Source of the DNA: Chryseosolibacter histidinae
GTDB lineage: Bacteria; Bacteroidota; Bacteroidia; Cytophagales; Cyclobacteriaceae
Direction of reading: 5' to 3'
Assembly (NCBI RefSeq): GCF_018598225.1
Contig: NZ_JAHESF010000006.1
Span: 62,001-126,000 of the forward strand
DNA: 64,000 nucleotides
Below are positions 18,154 through 25,957 of this stretch, piece after piece. Made by a program: the position numbers and the translations under genes. The first letter of the stretch is position 1, and every line of letters begins with the position of its first letter. Below the pieces are notes generated by a model. The model was not told the origin of the DNA and made no database searches. It saw only the letters and a list, made by a program, of their open reading frames with translations.

Positions 18154-18504
18154 CTAAGTTTTTTTGATATCGATACCGTACTGAGATTTGGCTAGCTCGA
18201 TCATCTTCTCTAGAAAATCGATATTGAGCTGCTTCTGACCAACGATACGCTCAAGCTCTGAAATCCGTTTTTGCAGCTCTTTTAACTTCTCCTTACTGCT
18301 GTCTGCCATCTCTACCACTTTGATCCTACGCTTATTATACGTAGAAAATTTATAAATCCAGCGATAAATTAATACCGGCTGGATATGGTAAAGTTGAGAC
18401 ATTTCTTGAACCGAAAACTGGCCCGTCTCATAATCTCTTACACAGGATTTTTTAAAATCCTCTGAAAATACTCGGCAGCTTTTTACTGTAATTTTCCTTG
18501 TCAT
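18154..18504 (-). CDS. IS3-family OrfA (helix-turn-helix)
   Basis: 116 residues. N-terminal helix-turn-helix (RDYETGQFSVQEMSQLYHI and following helix) and C-terminal leucine-zipper-like coiled coil (EKLKELQKRISELERIVGQK), the normal OrfA layout. The last codons run over an A7 tract (ATC AAA AAA ACT TAG). Removing one A would join the frame directly to OrfB, so slippage at this tract is the likely route to the fusion transposase. Confidence 0.9.
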   Translation of the reverse strand: MTRKITVKSCRVFSEDFKKSCVRDYETGQFSVQEMSQLYHIQPVLIYRWIYKFSTYNKRRIKVVEMADSSKEKLKELQKRISELERIVGQKQLNIDFLEKMIELAKSQYGIDIKKT

Positions 18505-18626
18505 AAGTTAACCGTTTATGGTCAACCTATTTCAGGGACGGACAAGGGCTGACGTTTTCGGATAGAGTAATGAGGCCAGGGTGCGGGCTTCGAAGGAGTG
18601 ATAAGACGGAGAAACCTTTAGAAGTA

Positions 18627-19043
18627 TTAGCCGCCTACGGTTTTACGGAGGGCTTCTACGAGGCCGTGCCAGAGGTCGTCGAGCTCTTTCATGTCGTCGA
18701 AGTCGGAATAGTCGATGACCTTGAGAAAAACGGACTGGGTAAGCTCGTTGAATTCCAGGCGAAGCTCGAAGTATGAAGGATCTTTTTCATCTGCGCCGTT
18801 CTCGGGCAGGAATTCGAAGCGTGCAAAATGGTTGGTGCGGTGTGCGATGAGGCGGGCTTTGTGCTCTTCGTTATCCCAATAGAAAGTAAAGACCTTGCTT
18901 TGATTGTTGATCTTCACATCATCGGCAAACCATTCCGCAAGTCCGCTGGCAGTCTGAATGTATGGATACAGCATCTTGATGGAGGCATGCACTTCATAAT
19001 CTGCCGTAAACAATTTTTTCCTTGCCATCTGCGCCGTTGCCAT
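18627..19043 (-). CDS. START-like (SRPBCC fold) protein
   Basis: 138 residues; an internal start at MARKKLF (five residues in) is also plausible. Cytoplasmic. The pattern YEVHASIKMLYPYIQTASGL, AEWFADDVKI and the C-terminal helix DDLWHGLVEALRKTVGG matches small START-like proteins found next to LPS-export permease genes in Bacteroidota. A lipid-binding role is often assumed but not shown. The IS3 copy now separates it from the LptF/G-family genes. Confidence 0.85.
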   Translation of the reverse strand: MATAQMARKKLFTADYEVHASIKMLYPYIQTASGLAEWFADDVKINNQSKVFTFYWDNEEHKARLIAHRTNHFARFEFLPENGADEKDPSYFELRLEFNELTQSVFLKVIDYSDFDDMKELDDLWHGLVEALRKTVGG

Positions 19044-19249
19044 ATGTATTGGACTTACGAATTGAATTTATAGGATTTTCTTCATTATGACAAAAGATTG
19101 TGAGGATGAAAATAAAGAAAAAATACAGAAATTCAGAAGAACTGCACATTTCTTCGGCACGCCGGATGATGTTGGATGCCAATGACCTGAACCGGGGTAA
19201 ATGCGTCAGTGCAAAGATGTGTGGTAGCGGCTGTTGCGACGTTTGCAAC

Positions 19250-20233
19250 TTATTTCAATTGCCTGGGGGTTATCCCGTATTTCTTCTTGAAGGCCATGCT
19301 GAAATGTTGAACGGAGGAATAACCGAGTTGCTGGGCAATCTCGCTCATGGATTTTTTCTTTTCGCGCAGATCTGTTTTCGCCAGCTCGAGCCTGGTGTCG
19401 GATAAGTAGCCGAACACGGTGGTCTTGAACATTTCCTTAAAACCCTGCTTGAGCTTGAACTCGTTGATGCCGGTGACTTTTGCGAGCTCGGAGATGCTGG
19501 GCGGTGTATCGAGATGCTTCACCAGGTAATCACGCGCATACAGGATCCGTTCTTTATCACGATCTGTTTTAGCGTGCACATTTCTGGTGACCAGTGTTTG
19601 ATTAAATGCTTCTGCCTGCATCACCAGGATCTCGATAGCTTTGGAAAGCAGGAACATCTTTTTCAGATCATCCTTATACCTGCAGCTCACCACCGCCTGG
19701 ATCGCCTGCTGCATCGGCAGGTCGATCACGAGGTTCTGATCAGACAATGCCACCGATTTTCCGGCCAGCACTTTTTCACCAAAACGTTTCAGCACATCAT
19801 TGGCATCTTCCGTGAGACGGAGAAATGCATCTCTTGTGAACTGGATCATGAACATGTTCGTGTAGAGATTCTCATTTCTCATGATGCCCGAGGTGCCATC
19901 GCCATAGATCATGTTATGCTGCTGCGGGCCAAAGATGAGGTCGCCGCCACTGAAATTTGACCGCAGTGTGGTTTTACCCCTCAGGTTAAAGTGAAGGTGC
20001 ACAATATCCAGGTCTCCCTGCCACGCCATCTCCACGCATTCGCGGTAATGAAATTTGCCATGGCTCATCCGGATGCCGTCAAAGATCCATTGTGTCATGG
20101 TGGCATCTGCAATAAAGGGCAGCTCGGGCGTGATGGTGAACTCCTGCAACTTTTTGCTATCGAAGTCCTTTTCCGATTGCTCGTTGCGGTATACAACCTT
20201 GCTGTCTGCCGCGCTCCTTACCTCAAAGCCCAT
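19250..20233 (-). CDS. AraC-family transcriptional regulator
   Basis: 327 residues from ATG 20233 (MGFEVRSAADSKVVYRN). The frame is open 25 codons further upstream, but those residues look non-coding and overlap the divergent promoter region. The N-terminal cupin-like sensor (HLHFNLRGKTTL, FGPQQHNMIYGDG) is followed by two AraC helix-turn-helix motifs (SISELAKVTGINEFKLKQGF and MSEIAQQLGYSSVQHFSMAF) ending in KKYGITPRQLK. It is divergent, 93 nt apart, from the membrane protein / monooxygenase pair and is its probable regulator. Confidence 0.9.
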   Translation of the reverse strand: MGFEVRSAADSKVVYRNEQSEKDFDSKKLQEFTITPELPFIADATMTQWIFDGIRMSHGKFHYRECVEMAWQGDLDIVHLHFNLRGKTTLRSNFSGGDLIFGPQQHNMIYGDGTSGIMRNENLYTNMFMIQFTRDAFLRLTEDANDVLKRFGEKVLAGKSVALSDQNLVIDLPMQQAIQAVVSCRYKDDLKKMFLLSKAIEILVMQAEAFNQTLVTRNVHAKTDRDKERILYARDYLVKHLDTPPSISELAKVTGINEFKLKQGFKEMFKTTVFGYLSDTRLELAKTDLREKKKSMSEIAQQLGYSSVQHFSMAFKKKYGITPRQLK

Positions 20234-20326
20234 TTTACTTCTGATTCTATAAATTTTGCTCCCGCAGATATAAAAGCTTTGGCAGCTTCCGCCTGCAACT
20301 TTGCACAAAGTTAAAATTAAATCCCG

Positions 20327-20827
20327 ATGGAAATTTCAAAAAAAGTCCTGGCCGACCAGGCGTTGTTAGTTACTACGGCGATCTACCTGCTGATCAACGG
20401 CGCAGGAATATGGGAAGAGGCGAACATTATTCCGTTGTGGACCGCTGCCCCACCCGCTTCGCTGCACATCTTTCAGGGCGACTACGGACTGCGTTACAAA
20501 AACTTCTGGATCATCGCGCATAGCGTACACGAGATCTTTTTTATCCTGGCCATCGTGCTGAACTGGAACGTCAGCGGCAGGAGAAATCCCCTGCTCATCA
20601 TTTTCGGTGTTCATGCTGCCGTCAGGGTCTGGACCATTCTCTATTTCGCGCCCGTGCTCATGGAATTCTGGGAATATCCTATCGGCGATACCATCGATCC
20701 ATTGTTGAAAACAAAAGCAGATGCCTGGGCATTCCGGAGTCACATCAGAAGCGCGGCGTTCCTGCTGTTGTCGTTTGCCATGATCCCGCTGAACAAAAGT
20801 TACTTCATCAAAACAATCAAAGCATGA
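20327..20827 (+). CDS. Small integral membrane protein, unknown function
   Basis: 166 residues with four hydrophobic segments (about 12-28, 58-82, 88-110, 138-156). I do not recognise the family. Its stop overlaps the start of the FAD monooxygenase (ATGA at 20824-20827), so the two are translationally coupled. Being divergent from an AraC regulator suggests an inducible two-gene unit. Confidence 0.8.
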   Translation: MEISKKVLADQALLVTTAIYLLINGAGIWEEANIIPLWTAAPPASLHIFQGDYGLRYKNFWIIAHSVHEIFFILAIVLNWNVSGRRNPLLIIFGVHAAVRVWTILYFAPVLMEFWEYPIGDTIDPLLKTKADAWAFRSHIRSAAFLLLSFAMIPLNKSYFIKTIKA

Positions 20828-22032
20828 AACGCACACATGCCATCATTATCGGTGCCGGAATAGCAGGCCCAACCATGGCTTTATTCCTGAAGAAGGCCGG
20901 CATCACGGCTGCCATTTATGAAGCTTATGGAGATCTGAGTGATATCGGCGGGCCGCTCAACATCGCACCTAACGGGATGCATATACTGCATGCGCTGGGA
21001 CTTGCACAACAGGTGATGGATCACGGAGCGGTGATCGATACAAACACGTTCCTGAACGCGAAAGGAAAATGCATCGCCTCTTTCGTCAACGCCGACGCCC
21101 GTAAATTCGGTTTTGCCACGGTGTCGATACCCCGGGCGGAGCTGCACCGGATACTCGTTGATGCCGCGCAGGAACAAGGTATTCCTATCCACTATGGCAA
21201 GAAGCTGAAAAACATCCGCGACCGCGAAGGGCAACCTGTTATCGCCGCATTTGAAGACGGAACCACAGCAGCAGGTGATCTTTTGATCGGCGCTGATGGC
21301 ATCAATTCATTTACACGCAGCCTCGTGTTGCCTGAAAGCCCCTCGCCTGAATTCACGGGTGTTATCGGTATCGGCGGATTTACCGATGCCAGCGCGGCAG
21401 AAGGATCCGGATTGCTGGCACCTAACGTGATGTATATGAGCTTCGGCCCCGGTGAGTTCTTCGGGTTCAGCAGGATCTGCCCGGGGAATGCAAGCGCTAT
21501 CGGCTGGTGGGTCAATCTTCCGGTCGACCGCGAAGTGCCCAAAGAAGAGATCAGGAATGTATCGCTGGAAAAGATGAAGGCTGACCTGCTGATCCGTTTT
21601 AAGGGCTGGCATGCGCCTGTCGAAAATATCATCCGTAATACCAATACGCTCATGATGCACAACATCCAGGACCTTCACAACGTCAGGCGGTGGCATAAGG
21701 GAAGGGTGATCCTGATTGGCGATGCTGCTCATGCCATGGCGCCACATGCAGGCCAGGGTGCGTCCACTTCTATGGAAGATGCCATGTTGCTCGCAAAACT
21801 ACTCCGTGATCCGCATGGAAATTATGGGCAGGTATTTGAGGACTTTCAACTCGCGCGGCAAGACAGGGTGAGCAGCATCATCGAGCAGGCACGCAAGTAT
21901 GGCAACTCTAAAAAGATATTGTCGCCAGTAGCCGTAGCGTTCAGGGATCTCTTCATGCGGGTGTTCATGAGGCTTTTTGGCCCACGACTCAATGCCAGGG
22001 TCTACGCTTACAGGATCCACTGGAATGAATGA
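20824..22032 (+). CDS. FAD-dependent monooxygenase (PHBH-like)
   Basis: 402 residues. Group A flavoprotein monooxygenase. The N-terminal Rossmann motif AIIIGAGIAGPTMALFLKKAG binds FAD, the DG motif is LLIGADGINSFTR, and GDAAHAMAPHAGQGASTSMEDA is the second FAD/ribityl motif. Such enzymes hydroxylate aromatics or inactivate antibiotics such as tetracyclines or rifamycins; the substrate cannot be read from sequence. Coupled to the membrane protein upstream; a bidirectional hairpin follows at 22051. Confidence 0.9.
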   Translation: MKRTHAIIIGAGIAGPTMALFLKKAGITAAIYEAYGDLSDIGGPLNIAPNGMHILHALGLAQQVMDHGAVIDTNTFLNAKGKCIASFVNADARKFGFATVSIPRAELHRILVDAAQEQGIPIHYGKKLKNIRDREGQPVIAAFEDGTTAAGDLLIGADGINSFTRSLVLPESPSPEFTGVIGIGGFTDASAAEGSGLLAPNVMYMSFGPGEFFGFSRICPGNASAIGWWVNLPVDREVPKEEIRNVSLEKMKADLLIRFKGWHAPVENIIRNTNTLMMHNIQDLHNVRRWHKGRVILIGDAAHAMAPHAGQGASTSMEDAMLLAKLLRDPHGNYGQVFEDFQLARQDRVSSIIEQARKYGNSKKILSPVAVAFRDLFMRVFMRLFGPRLNARVYAYRIHWNE

Positions 22033-22050
22033 CGATCCAGTGCAAAAAGA

Positions 22051-22083
22051 AAAAGCCGCCCGGCTACAAACCTGGCAGCTTTT
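22051..22083. terminator. Bidirectional terminator hairpin
   Basis: AAAAGCCGCCCGG and CCTGGCAGCTTTT pair over 13 positions with two wobbles or mismatches around a 7-nt loop, A-rich on one side and T-rich on the other. It lies between the convergent monooxygenase and the 22114-22560 gene. Confidence 0.75.
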
Positions 22084-22113
22084 CATCTGTTGAAGCTCGT
22101 TTCGCCTGAGTCG

Positions 22114-22560
22114 TCACGGGTTTACGGTGACCACCACACTGCTGCCGGCGGTATGCCCGCCGGTGATGCCAGTGATCTGAAAAGTGATCTGGCTCGCGGA
22201 AGTTTGTGAATGCGTAAGGGTGAAAGTGCCAACCAGGATCTGTCCACTGGTCTGGCATTCTGCATCCGGGTCGTTGATGCATTCCGGGATGGTGGGGTTC
22301 ACTGGAAGCGAAGGTGTGGCGCTGACAAAGGTGCTGGTTTTGTTAACGGTGATCGTTCCGGCTTTGGGGCAGCCTCCGGCCTGATAAACGGCATAGATGC
22401 TTACCTGGCCGCCGTTGCTCACCGTTGCCGCGCTGGCGCTAAGATTCCATTGCCCTGCTGTACACGACGGCGGATCTCCGGGCTGAGCCAGGGCTGCTGA
22501 AACGCTGAAAACAACCAGGGCGATCACTGCCCCGGCGCAAAAGGTCGACTTTTTTTTCAT
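22114..22560 (-). CDS. Small secreted Ig-like protein, unknown function
   Basis: 148 residues. A clear signal peptide (MKKKSTFCAGAVIALVVFSVSAALA) is followed by a Ser/Thr/Gly-rich, beta-strand-like mature part with four cysteines that could form two disulphides. No T9SS C-terminal domain is visible. I cannot name the family. No operon partner: convergent neighbour on the left, 244 nt of gene-free sequence with one terminator on the right. Confidence 0.75.
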   Translation of the reverse strand: MKKKSTFCAGAVIALVVFSVSAALAQPGDPPSCTAGQWNLSASAATVSNGGQVSIYAVYQAGGCPKAGTITVNKTSTFVSATPSLPVNPTIPECINDPDAECQTSGQILVGTFTLTHSQTSASQITFQITGITGGHTAGSSVVVTVNP

Positions 22561-22744
22561 AGCGAGTTTTTGTTTAAGTATTTCAGGGAAGGTAATGAGC
22601 GCGCGGTAGCGGCTGCTTACGTTTGGCGGAATTTATTTGTGTATACCCATACCGATACTCCCTGTGAATACTCCTTTTTGACTACGTACACTAAAAACAA
22701 AACGACGCGCTTGTCATCGCCTATACCTTCCTATGGGATTGGTA

Positions 22745-22778
22745 TCAAACAAAAAAGACCACGCACGGGGTGGTCTTT
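22745..22778 (-). terminator. Rho-independent terminator of the 22805-23455 gene
   Basis: AAAGACCAC and GTGGTCTTT form a perfect 9-bp stem (22754-22778) with a 7-nt loop. On the minus strand it is followed by TTTTTTGTTTG. It lies 26 nt beyond the stop of the 22805-23455 gene. Confidence 0.9.
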
Positions 22779-22804
22779 CCTGATAGAAGTATTTTTTTTA
22801 GTTC

Positions 22805-23455
22805 TTACCTCGCTGCAACGGCTGACATGAGGATGGGATAGACTATGAGAAATATTCCTGAACCGTGATTCCAGATATCGGCGGTCCACATTACTTTCTC
22901 ATTTTTATCTAATGCTGCCAATACCAGGTGTTCCTGGCCTTGCTCATCCAGTCCTTTGGCGATGTAAACACCGGTGGCGCCGGGTTGAGACAACAGGTTC
23001 TCAAATACCTTTTTACCGTAGAGATGGCCACCCAGCTCGTTTTTCTTTTGTACCTGCTGGAATTTTTCGATCATGGGGCGCGCCATCAGATCGTCCAGCA
23101 CATAGCCTGCAGATTGTTCGTTACCGGTAACTGTGAGAACGGCCTTCGAATCTTTGAGCATGGCGCCGTTTTCGGTTGCGGCTTTCAGGATAAGCCTTTC
23201 GTTACCTTCGTTATCCAACCCTTTGATCAGGTAAACTCCGCTCGCATCGGCGGTGCGGAACACTTCCTGGATCATGTCGGCGCTACAACGGTGCACTGAT
23301 GTGATGTTGAACTGTTTCCGGTAGTTATTGATCCATTGCTCTCCGGTTTCCCTGGAGATCCGGGCGCCCAGGCTGGAGACAGCTGTGGTTTGTGCATACG
23401 TCAGGCTACCCGCCATCACCATGATGAGGGCAACCAATGGTCTAAGGTTTCGCAT
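22805..23455 (-). CDS. Secreted protein with an internal duplication, unknown function
   Basis: 216 residues with a signal peptide (MRNLRPLVALIMVMAGSLTYA). Two halves are related: residues 72-88 (SGVYLIKGLDNEGNERL) and 161-177 (TGVYIAKGLDEQGQEHL), each preceded by a helical stretch of about 40 residues. So the mature protein is two copies of a module of about 85 residues plus a hydrophobic C-terminus (about 198-214). I do not recognise the module. Single gene with its own terminator. Confidence 0.75.
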   Translation of the reverse strand: MRNLRPLVALIMVMAGSLTYAQTTAVSSLGARISRETGEQWINNYRKQFNITSVHRCSADMIQEVFRTADASGVYLIKGLDNEGNERLILKAATENGAMLKDSKAVLTVTGNEQSAGYVLDDLMARPMIEKFQQVQKKNELGGHLYGKKVFENLLSQPGATGVYIAKGLDEQGQEHLVLAALDKNEKVMWTADIWNHGSGIFLIVYPILMSAVAAR

Positions 23456-23681
23456 AGGGTTTTAAATTAGTTTACTCAATATAATAATTTTTAATTAATA
23501 ACAAGTTCTCCCGTAATGTTTGGCATGCTCAATCCGGGAAGGTAGCCCGGTATGCTTGAAATTTGAATTAGCACAAATATGTGAGGGGTTTTGATGATTG
23601 TTTTCTCAATTTTGCAAGGACGTTAGATTGAGCTATACAAATGTTATCTGCCCAGCGTAGCTTCATTCAATCAATTGATCT

Positions 23682-24182
23682 ATGAAAGTCAATGTGGCCA
23701 TTATTACACTGCTGCTTGTCTCGTGTTATTCCATTACATGTAATTCTAATAATTTCCCTGATCACGGGAAAGATGGCAGGATCCCGAGCGCGAGATTTAA
23801 AGCAAAAGTGATACTGTTAGATGGCAAGCTTGTTACTGGCTACTTTGTTAAGATAGCTGATGATTCGGTGCACCTGTTTGATCGGAGGGCAAATGATATA
23901 ACCCGGATTCCGGTCGTTGACATCCAGACGATCAAATTGAGAAGGAAAGGAGCGATCTGGAAGGGCACTGTGATCGGAGTAGTTACGGGATTAACTGCCG
24001 GGATTGTGTTAACGTCGGCCTCTTTAAAAGATGATAGTGATGTGCGTGGAGAAGAGAACGATGGGTTTGCCTATGTGATCGGAGCTGTTGTGGGTTATGC
24101 CTATGGCGGATTAGGAGGTATGTTCATAGGCATGCATCAAAAGAAATTCAACATAAACGGGCATCTTCAGATAAGAGACTGA
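23682..24182 (+). CDS. Probable lipoprotein with glycine-rich hydrophobic hairpin
   Basis: 166 residues. The leader MKVNVAIITLLLVSCYSITC contains a lipobox-like L-V-S-C. A small domain (about 38-88, VILLDGKLVTGYFVKIADDSVHLF) resembles the short beta-barrel region that in other Bacteroidota proteins encodes 'modification of a surface by a regulated value', but I cannot name it. Two glycine-rich hydrophobic segments (about 93-112 and 128-152) could be membrane hairpins. Its codon use is more AT-rich than the housekeeping genes nearby. Confidence 0.65.
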   Translation: MKVNVAIITLLLVSCYSITCNSNNFPDHGKDGRIPSARFKAKVILLDGKLVTGYFVKIADDSVHLFDRRANDITRIPVVDIQTIKLRRKGAIWKGTVIGVVTGLTAGIVLTSASLKDDSDVRGEENDGFAYVIGAVVGYAYGGLGGMFIGMHQKKFNINGHLQIRD

Positions 24183-24274
24183 AAAGGCTGCAAAGATTCA
24201 ACGCTGAAGCTTCCCGGTAACAAATACCAAACCGCAGAGCCGCTCTCCTAAATGCTCTGCGGTTAATATCTCGC

Positions 24275-24682
24275 TCAGGCCGGAATGCCTGCTTTCGCCC
24301 TCTTCCTTGACTGATAGAACTTACCTGCCAGCCATGAGATGGGCAATGCTATTACTACGAGACTCCATGCGTACCATGCCGGCCCCAGATTCATATCTGC
24401 TGTGATGATCGCACCTGCCGCGCTGAGGATCGTGCCGAGCCCACCCAGGATAAGCGAATGCTTCATCGGGTCCTTCGGTGCCAGCAGGGACGTAATGTAG
24501 CAGCCTGCAAGACTGAATGCCGCGCGGTACAGGATCACAAAAAGAATAAGTCCAGTGCTCACGTAAAGGTGGCCCTTCGGAAGTACACCGATGGCCTCGA
24601 GAATTGCATCTGTAGCGCTATGGGTTATTCCAATGAAGATGAAGCCTGCAAGCGCGGCGCCGATACTTTTGAGTGTGTTCAT
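24275..24682 (-). CDS. Four-helix membrane protein, unknown function
   Basis: 135 residues from ATG 24682 (MNTLKSIGAALAG). A longer frame begins at 24784, but its extra 34 residues look non-coding. Hydrophobic segments at about 5-25, 40-62, 70-92 and 100-122 and a basic C-terminus (KFYQSRKRAKAG) indicate an inner-membrane protein. Family not recognised. Confidence 0.65.
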   Translation of the reverse strand: MNTLKSIGAALAGFIFIGITHSATDAILEAIGVLPKGHLYVSTGLILFVILYRAAFSLAGCYITSLLAPKDPMKHSLILGGLGTILSAAGAIITADMNLGPAWYAWSLVVIALPISWLAGKFYQSRKRAKAGIPA

Positions 24683-24984
24683 AGTAGTAGATGTTTGGTT
24701 TGTTGATGTAACAAAGGTAACGCGGCGATGCGTGTGAGAAGGGGTATGAAAGCGAAAAAGAAGGAGGGCGAATGCGGCAATCAATCCTCCTTTCCCGTCT
24801 ATCCTGTGATTAACGCGTGTTTGCTTTGAGAAACTTCTGAGAAGTCTTCGTAAAAGTGATACCTGAAGCAGATAAAAGAAATGAAAAGTTTAACAACAAG
24901 AACCGGAGACTATCGGAATTAACCTACCCCCTCCAATTTTGATCCGACTGATCTATCTTTAGTATTGTTCTTAGTTTACTTGTC
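24683..24984. other. Gene-free stretch
   Basis: 302 nt between divergent starts. It should hold promoters for both neighbours. The only structure I see is a short palindrome, ACTTC-TGA-GAAGT, near 24830; no clear TTTG / TAnnTTTG pair at standard spacing. Confidence 0.5.
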
Positions 24985-25737
24985 ATGTACTTCTGTTATG
25001 TAGACGAAAGCGGAGATGCTGGACAGTTTGATCCCGGACAACCGGATAAAACCGGGTCTCCTTATTTTATTCTGGCCGGACTGATTGTTGGCGCCTCGAA
25101 ATGGAAGGTAGCGTTGGACACGTTGAAGTCATTTAGAAAGAAAATCGCACGGGAAGATTTCCTACCCTTCGACGTCGAGTTCCATTGTGCTGAGATGATA
25201 GACCCTCGCAGGATAAAAGCATTTACATCGATAAGTACCGAGAATCGATGGAAGTTGATAGACCAGTTTGCAGAAACAATCGGTCAGCATAGTTCATTCA
25301 GGATTGTGACGGTTGTTATAGACAAAGCAACCAGCAGCCTTACCTCAGACGAATACCTGGTAACATCCATGACGAAGCTCTACCAGGCTTATGATGAGTT
25401 CTTGAAGCAAGAGAGAGAAAACGGCATGGTGTTCTTTGATCGCTCCAATGAAAGGCATATTAACACGCACGCGAGGAAATTACTGGGTACAGGAGCAAGT
25501 GGAGAGACGATCCAGGGAGTTCGAATCGGGTGCATCATTGAAGACCCCATATTTCGGGTTTCCGCGGACTCAATCTTCATTCAATCGACAGATGTTATAG
25601 CCTATACATTGAAAGAAAAGTTGTTCTCCAGAGGATCCAGAAGAAAGTATAATGCTGACAGGATTTTTGACAGAAGAATAGCAGGCGCTTTATATTATTC
25701 GTCGATTGCTGACGAAGACGGGATTATCCGTATATAA
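24985..25737 (+). CDS. DUF3800 protein
   Basis: 250 residues. The opening MYFCYVDESGDAG is the hallmark of DUF3800, a predicted RNase H-like fold with conserved acidic residues; VFFDRSNERHIN and IQSTDVIAYTLKEK further along also fit. The biochemical role is unproven; family members are often seen in genomic islands and near defence genes. Here it stands alone with its own strong terminator. The coding sequence is more AT-rich than neighbouring enzymes, hinting at acquisition by transfer. Confidence 0.88.
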   Translation: MYFCYVDESGDAGQFDPGQPDKTGSPYFILAGLIVGASKWKVALDTLKSFRKKIAREDFLPFDVEFHCAEMIDPRRIKAFTSISTENRWKLIDQFAETIGQHSSFRIVTVVIDKATSSLTSDEYLVTSMTKLYQAYDEFLKQERENGMVFFDRSNERHINTHARKLLGTGASGETIQGVRIGCIIEDPIFRVSADSIFIQSTDVIAYTLKEKLFSRGSRRKYNADRIFDRRIAGALYYSSIADEDGIIRI

Positions 25738-25745
25738 ATAAAAAA

Positions 25746-25769
25746 CCCCGGTTACGAACCGGGGATTTT
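25746..25769 (+). terminator. Terminator of the DUF3800 gene
   Basis: CCCCGGTT, ACG loop and AACCGGGG form a perfect 8-bp stem preceded by A5 and followed by ATTTTG, 8 nt after the stop. Confidence 0.9.
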
Positions 25770-25957
25770 GTCCAGGCCAGCCAGAACCGTACAGTTCTTT
25801 AGGTCCGGAATATTTTTGCCGAATAAAACGAATTCAGCAGAAAGTATCTATTACACGATGTAAAGATATGAGATTATTAACGATAATACTACATCGGAGT
25901 TCCCAACTGTTGAATTTTTTTTGGGCCTCTCAGGGATTCAATCTTCATTCAATAACG

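Larger units (their letters stand above)
17145..18544 (-). mobile_element. Complete IS3-family insertion sequence
   Basis: 1400 bp. Terminal inverted repeats: the left end starts TGTCGATCCCTAAAATTGG and the right end, read inward, TGTCCGTCCCTGAAATAGG, matching at about 21 of the first 25 positions. A 3-bp direct repeat AGG flanks it (17142-17144 and 18545-18547), consistent with an IS3-type target duplication. It encodes OrfA and OrfB on the minus strand in different frames. Inserted beside a heptad repeat and between the START-like gene and the LptF/G-family genes. Confidence 0.92.

Noticed and set aside
25567-25948. Shared 16-mer TCAATCTTCATTCAAT at about 25567 and 25934 as a possible attachment-site pair around part of the DUF3800 gene
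   Set aside because: One copy lies inside the DUF3800 coding region and no integrase is present; low-complexity chance match is more likely.
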